Below, one piece after another: positions 61,480 through 64,000 of a stretch of 64,000 bases of DNA. The translations under genes were made by a program, and so were the position numbers. Under the pieces are notes generated by a model. That model searched no databases, had not been told where the DNA came from, and was given only the letters and a program-made list of their open reading frames with translations. How positions within the stretch are numbered: the first letter of the stretch is position 1; the number at the start of each line of letters is the position of its first letter. The stretch is taken from NCBI GenBank assembly GCA_016220085.1, contig JACRIN010000072.1, positions 1-64,000 of the forward strand, given 5' to 3'. The DNA comes from Planctomycetota bacterium. GTDB lineage: Bacteria; Planctomycetota; UBA1135; GCA-002686595.

Positions 61480-61961
61480 GAGTCGGCGCGCGCGCGGCGC
61501 AGGAGCTCGGTCGAGCTGTGGTCCTTCGGATCGCCGCAGATCGCGATCTCGATGCCGAGCTCCCGGTCGATCGCGGCCTCCGGAACGCTCTCGACGGTGT
61601 AGTCGCTGCCCTTCGCGTGCACGTGCGGCACCAACAGTCGCAGCGTCGCCTCGAGCGTGCGCTCGCCGAAGCGGGTGACGTGGTCGACGGCGCGCAACGC
61701 GGCGACGAGCTCGGCGCGCTCGGCGAGCGTCGCGAGCGGCCGCGTCGGGCCTTTCAGCGCGCGCACGCTCTCGTCGGTGTTCAACGCGACGACCAGCACC
61801 TCGCCGCGGCGCTTCGCGTCCTCGAGGTACCGCACGTGGCCGACGTGCACGAGATCGAAGCAGCCGTTGGCGAGCACGATGCGCGCGTTCGGACGCTCGC
61901 GGCGGAGAGCGCGGAGCTCGCGCGCGAGCTCGTCGCGGTCACGGAGCGCGCTCGCGCTCAC
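61476..61961 (-). CDS. rfaE2: D-glycero-beta-D-manno-heptose 1-phosphate adenylyltransferase
   Basis: 161 residues with a GTG start overlapping the rfaE1 stop (GTGA). The nucleotidyltransferase motif is ANGCFDLVHVGHVRYLEDAK (HxGH at 39-42), then VVALNTDESVRALKGPTRPL and the ISSTxL-like DHSSTELL. It forms ADP-heptose from heptose-1-phosphate. In E. coli this domain is fused to RfaE1 as HldE; here the two are separate but coupled. The GmhA and GmhB steps are not in this window. Confidence 0.95.
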   Translation of the reverse strand: MSASALRDRDELARELRALRRERPNARIVLANGCFDLVHVGHVRYLEDAKRRGEVLVVALNTDESVRALKGPTRPLATLAERAELVAALRAVDHVTRFGERTLEATLRLLVPHVHAKGSDYTVESVPEAAIDRELGIEIAICGDPKDHSSTELLRRARADS

Positions 61962-62989
61962 AGCGGCTCGACCCCGAACAGGCGCACCGGGCTCGGCGCG
62001 ACCGCGAGCGCGGCGCGCAGCTCCTCGCGCGAGCACACCGCACAGCCGCTCGCCATCACGACGACGCCGGACGCCGCGTTCGCGAGCCGCATCGCGTTCG
62101 GCGCGCTCTCACCGGCCGCGAGCGCGAGCGCGAAGACCGCCGCCGCGGTGTCGCCGGCGCCCGTGGGATCGGTGACGTTGCCCGAGCCGGACGCCTCGAC
62201 GCTCGCGCCCTCCGCGGGTAGGCCCTCGCCGAAGAGCGCCATGCCGAGATTGCCGCGCGTGACCAAGAGCCAGCGCGCCGGCACGCGCTCGAGCAGCTCG
62301 CGCGCGCTGTCGGCGAGCGCGCGCACGTCGACCAGCTCGTCGGGATCGCGCCGCGTGAAGCGCGCCATCTCGCCGACGTTCGGCGTCAGCGCGGTCAGGC
62401 CCTCGAAGCCCGCGAGCGTCGCGCGCGGATCGAGCACCACGATCTTGCCCGCCTTCGCGAGCGAGACCGCCGCGCGGCCGAGCTCGGCGTCGATCGAGCC
62501 GTATTCGTAGTCGGAGAGCACCAACGCGTCGAACTCGTTCGCGCGCGCGAGCAGGCGCTCGACGACTCCGGCGCGCACCTCGCGCGGCGCGGGGCCCTGC
62601 GGCTCGCGATCGATGCGCAGCACCTGCTGCAGGTTGCGGCGCGGCTCGGCGGCGACGACGCGCGTCTTGGTCGGCGTCAGCCAACCGGCGACCGTGACCA
62701 GGCCGGCCGCGTCGACGCCGTCGTTCTCCAAGAGCTCCGCGAGCTCGCGGCCGCGCGCATCGCGTCCGACCACGCCGAAGATCGACGTCGTCGCGCCGAG
62801 CGCCTTCAGGTTGCGCGCGACGTTCGCGGCGCCGCCGGCGCCGACGTACTCGTGCGCGTGGCGCAGCACCATCACCGGCGCTTCGCGCGAGAGCGAACGC
62901 GGCTCGCAGACGATGTAGTGGTCGGCGATCGCGTCGCCGAGCACCGCGACACGCAGCTTCGAGAAGTCGGGCACGCCGTGGAGCGTCAT
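61958..62989 (-). CDS. rfaE1: D-glycero-beta-D-manno-heptose 7-phosphate kinase
   Basis: 343 residues of the PfkB/ribokinase fold. It has VAVLGDAIADHYIVCEPRSLSREAP, GAGGAANVARNLKALG (substrate), VLDPRATLAGFEGLTALTPNVGE, and the ATP/anion-hole motif VTDPTGAGDTAAAVFALAL near 265-280. It phosphorylates heptose-7-phosphate at C1. Its product feeds RfaE2, and ADP-heptose feeds the two GT9 transferases encoded at 51796-53894. It starts 17 bp after the radical SAM gene. Confidence 0.95.
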   Translation of the reverse strand: MTLHGVPDFSKLRVAVLGDAIADHYIVCEPRSLSREAPVMVLRHAHEYVGAGGAANVARNLKALGATTSIFGVVGRDARGRELAELLENDGVDAAGLVTVAGWLTPTKTRVVAAEPRRNLQQVLRIDREPQGPAPREVRAGVVERLLARANEFDALVLSDYEYGSIDAELGRAAVSLAKAGKIVVLDPRATLAGFEGLTALTPNVGEMARFTRRDPDELVDVRALADSARELLERVPARWLLVTRGNLGMALFGEGLPAEGASVEASGSGNVTDPTGAGDTAAAVFALALAAGESAPNAMRLANAASGVVVMASGCAVCSREELRAALAVAPSPVRLFGVEPL

Positions 62990-63006
62990 CGTGATCTCAG
63001 CGGACC

Positions 63007-64000
63007 TCAGCAGACCTCGTCGGCGGCCGCGGCGAGTGCGAGCGCGCGCAGGCGTTCGGGGATCGGTTTCGCGGCGGCGGTGTACCACTCGACGCCTTGC
63101 TCCTCGGCGAGATAGAAGTCCGAGCGCACGCCCATGAACGCGTTGTAGCGGATCGAGTAGTGCAGCTCCGCGGCGAGCGAGGCTTCGCGGGCGAGCTCGC
63201 GATCGACGTCGCGCACGGTCGGCTCGAAGCGCGCCCATTCCTCGGCGTCCATCGCCAACACCTTCGCGACCCACGGCTGATAGCGCTTCGCCGCCGGCGC
63301 GTCGCGGAAGCGATCCATGCGGCTGTTGACGAACCACGGCATGCAGGCCGCGAGCTTGGCGATGAAGAGGTTCTCCTCGGCGCCGAAGTCGAGGCAGCTC
63401 GACTCGGTGAAGTCGGTGAGCTTCAGTTCCTGCTCGGGCCGGATATAGCCGCCGTTCAGCGCGAGGCGATGGCTCTCGGTGCCGGGGAACGGGAAGAAGA
63501 GCGACGTGCGGAACCGTCCGATGCCCGACTTCGCCAGCAAATCGACCGTCTCCCAGCGCTCCTCGTGCGTCTCGTACGGCAAGCCGACCATCAGGAAGCC
63601 CGACGTGTGCAGCCCGTGCTGCTCCGCCGCTTCGACCGTCTTCAGGATGTCGGTGTCGCTCATGAAGCGCTGCAGCACCTCTTTGCGCACGCGCGGCGAA
63701 CCCGACTCGATCCCGAGCTTCAAGATCTTGCAGCCTGCCTCGCCGAGCGCTTTCGCGACTTTCGGATCGAGCCGCTTGACGTGGCTGTTGACGACGAACG
63801 GCACTTCGATCTTCGCTTTGCGGTACGCGTCGGCGACCGCGATCGCGTGGGTCGAGTTCTGCGTGAACAGATCGTCGTCGAAGATGAACGTTCCGATGCC
63901 CGTGTAGCGCGCGAGCACCCACTCGATCTCCTCGACGAGCTTGTGGGGCGGCCGATATCGGAAGAACCCGAGGTCGGGCACGGCGCGACCGAGCTCGTCG
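63007..64000 (-). CDS. Radical SAM protein, C-terminal part (gene runs off the right edge)
   Basis: 331 codons are visible, and the frame continues through 64000 without a start. The segment FIFDDDLFTQ, VNSHVKRL, GCKILKLGIESGS, GFLMVGLPYETHEERWETVDLLAKSG and FPFPGTESHRL matches the elongator-type (Elp3/MiaB) radical SAM barrel of B12-binding radical SAM enzymes. The CxxxCxxC cluster and the cobalamin domain would lie upstream, outside the window. The C-terminal region (residues after ~180) is helical and specific to this subgroup. Because of its operon with rfaE1 and rfaE2 it may modify LPS or lipids; no target is known. Confidence 0.9.
   Translation of the reverse strand, partial: DELGRAVPDLGFFRYRPPHKLVEEIEWVLARYTGIGTFIFDDDLFTQNSTHAIAVADAYRKAKIEVPFVVNSHVKRLDPKVAKALGEAGCKILKLGIESGSPRVRKEVLQRFMSDTDILKTVEAAEQHGLHTSGFLMVGLPYETHEERWETVDLLAKSGIGRFRTSLFFPFPGTESHRLALNGGYIRPEQELKLTDFTESSCLDFGAEENLFIAKLAACMPWFVNSRMDRFRDAPAAKRYQPWVAKVLAMDAEEWARFEPTVRDVDRELAREASLAAELHYSIRYNAFMGVRSDFYLAEEQGVEWYTAAAKPIPERLRALALAAAADEVC

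Overview
This window comes from a GC-rich bacterium, most likely a deep-branching member of the Planctomycetota. That assignment is an inference. It rests on the 5' end of a 16S rRNA gene, a fused LpxC/FabZ enzyme, a large Ser/Thr kinase with an extracytoplasmic region, many secreted FG-GAP or DxNxDGD calcium-loop proteins, and one protein ending in a C-terminal domain that I associate with planctomycete exported proteins. LPS and lipid A genes show that the cell has an outer membrane. I see no phage, IS element, CRISPR array or tRNA; apart from the interrupted glmU this reads as ordinary chromosome.

Positions 1-1182 hold the first ~396 nt of a 16S rRNA gene on the minus strand, with a boxA-like leader element and a TTGACA-N16-TATCCT promoter, followed by the terminator of an L,D-transpeptidase gene (1183-2457). 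A stretch of about 940 bp without a recognisable gene follows.

Positions 3399-20635 form one long minus-strand cluster, read in transcription order as glmU, prs, rplY, pth, rpsF, rpsR, rplI, (terminator, new promoter), dnaB, bamA, lpxD, lpxC/fabZ, lpxA, a Gfo/Idh/MocA oxidoreductase and ileS. It joins UDP-GlcNAc supply, lipid A synthesis and outer-membrane assembly to ribosome and replication functions. Two points stand out. glmU carries an in-frame amber stop at codon 95 but otherwise looks fully conserved. IleRS is the type 2 enzyme with a rearranged GIHH signature.

Positions 20878-45236 hold exported and regulatory genes: a secreted protein with ten DxNxDGD repeats, a small AAA-type NTPase, a CBS protein, an acyl-CoA dehydrogenase, an ACT-like protein, phosphatidylserine decarboxylase, an FG-GAP propeller protein, a carboxymuconolactone-decarboxylase-family protein, a transmembrane Ser/Thr kinase, a large secreted protein, an S9 peptidase, a gluzincin-like pseudo-peptidase and an FHA-GAF sigma-54 activator.

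Positions 45365-64000 hold a YkgJ/Memo-like pair, a hybrid histidine kinase, an enoyl-CoA hydratase, a translationally coupled LPS-core operon (WaaP-like kinase, two GT9 heptosyltransferases, a membrane glycosyltransferase), glutamate dehydrogenase with a strong terminator, several exported or membrane proteins, and a second coupled operon (radical SAM, rfaE1, rfaE2, TauE-type permease, repeat-tailed HEAT protein). RfaE1/RfaE2 would make the ADP-heptose that the heptosyltransferases use.

A recurring regulatory signal is a TAnnnT hexamer ending 6-9 nt before the start codon of genes that lack a Shine-Dalgarno sequence. It suggests frequent leaderless transcription. Gene calls rest on reading protein motifs by eye; no database search was possible.
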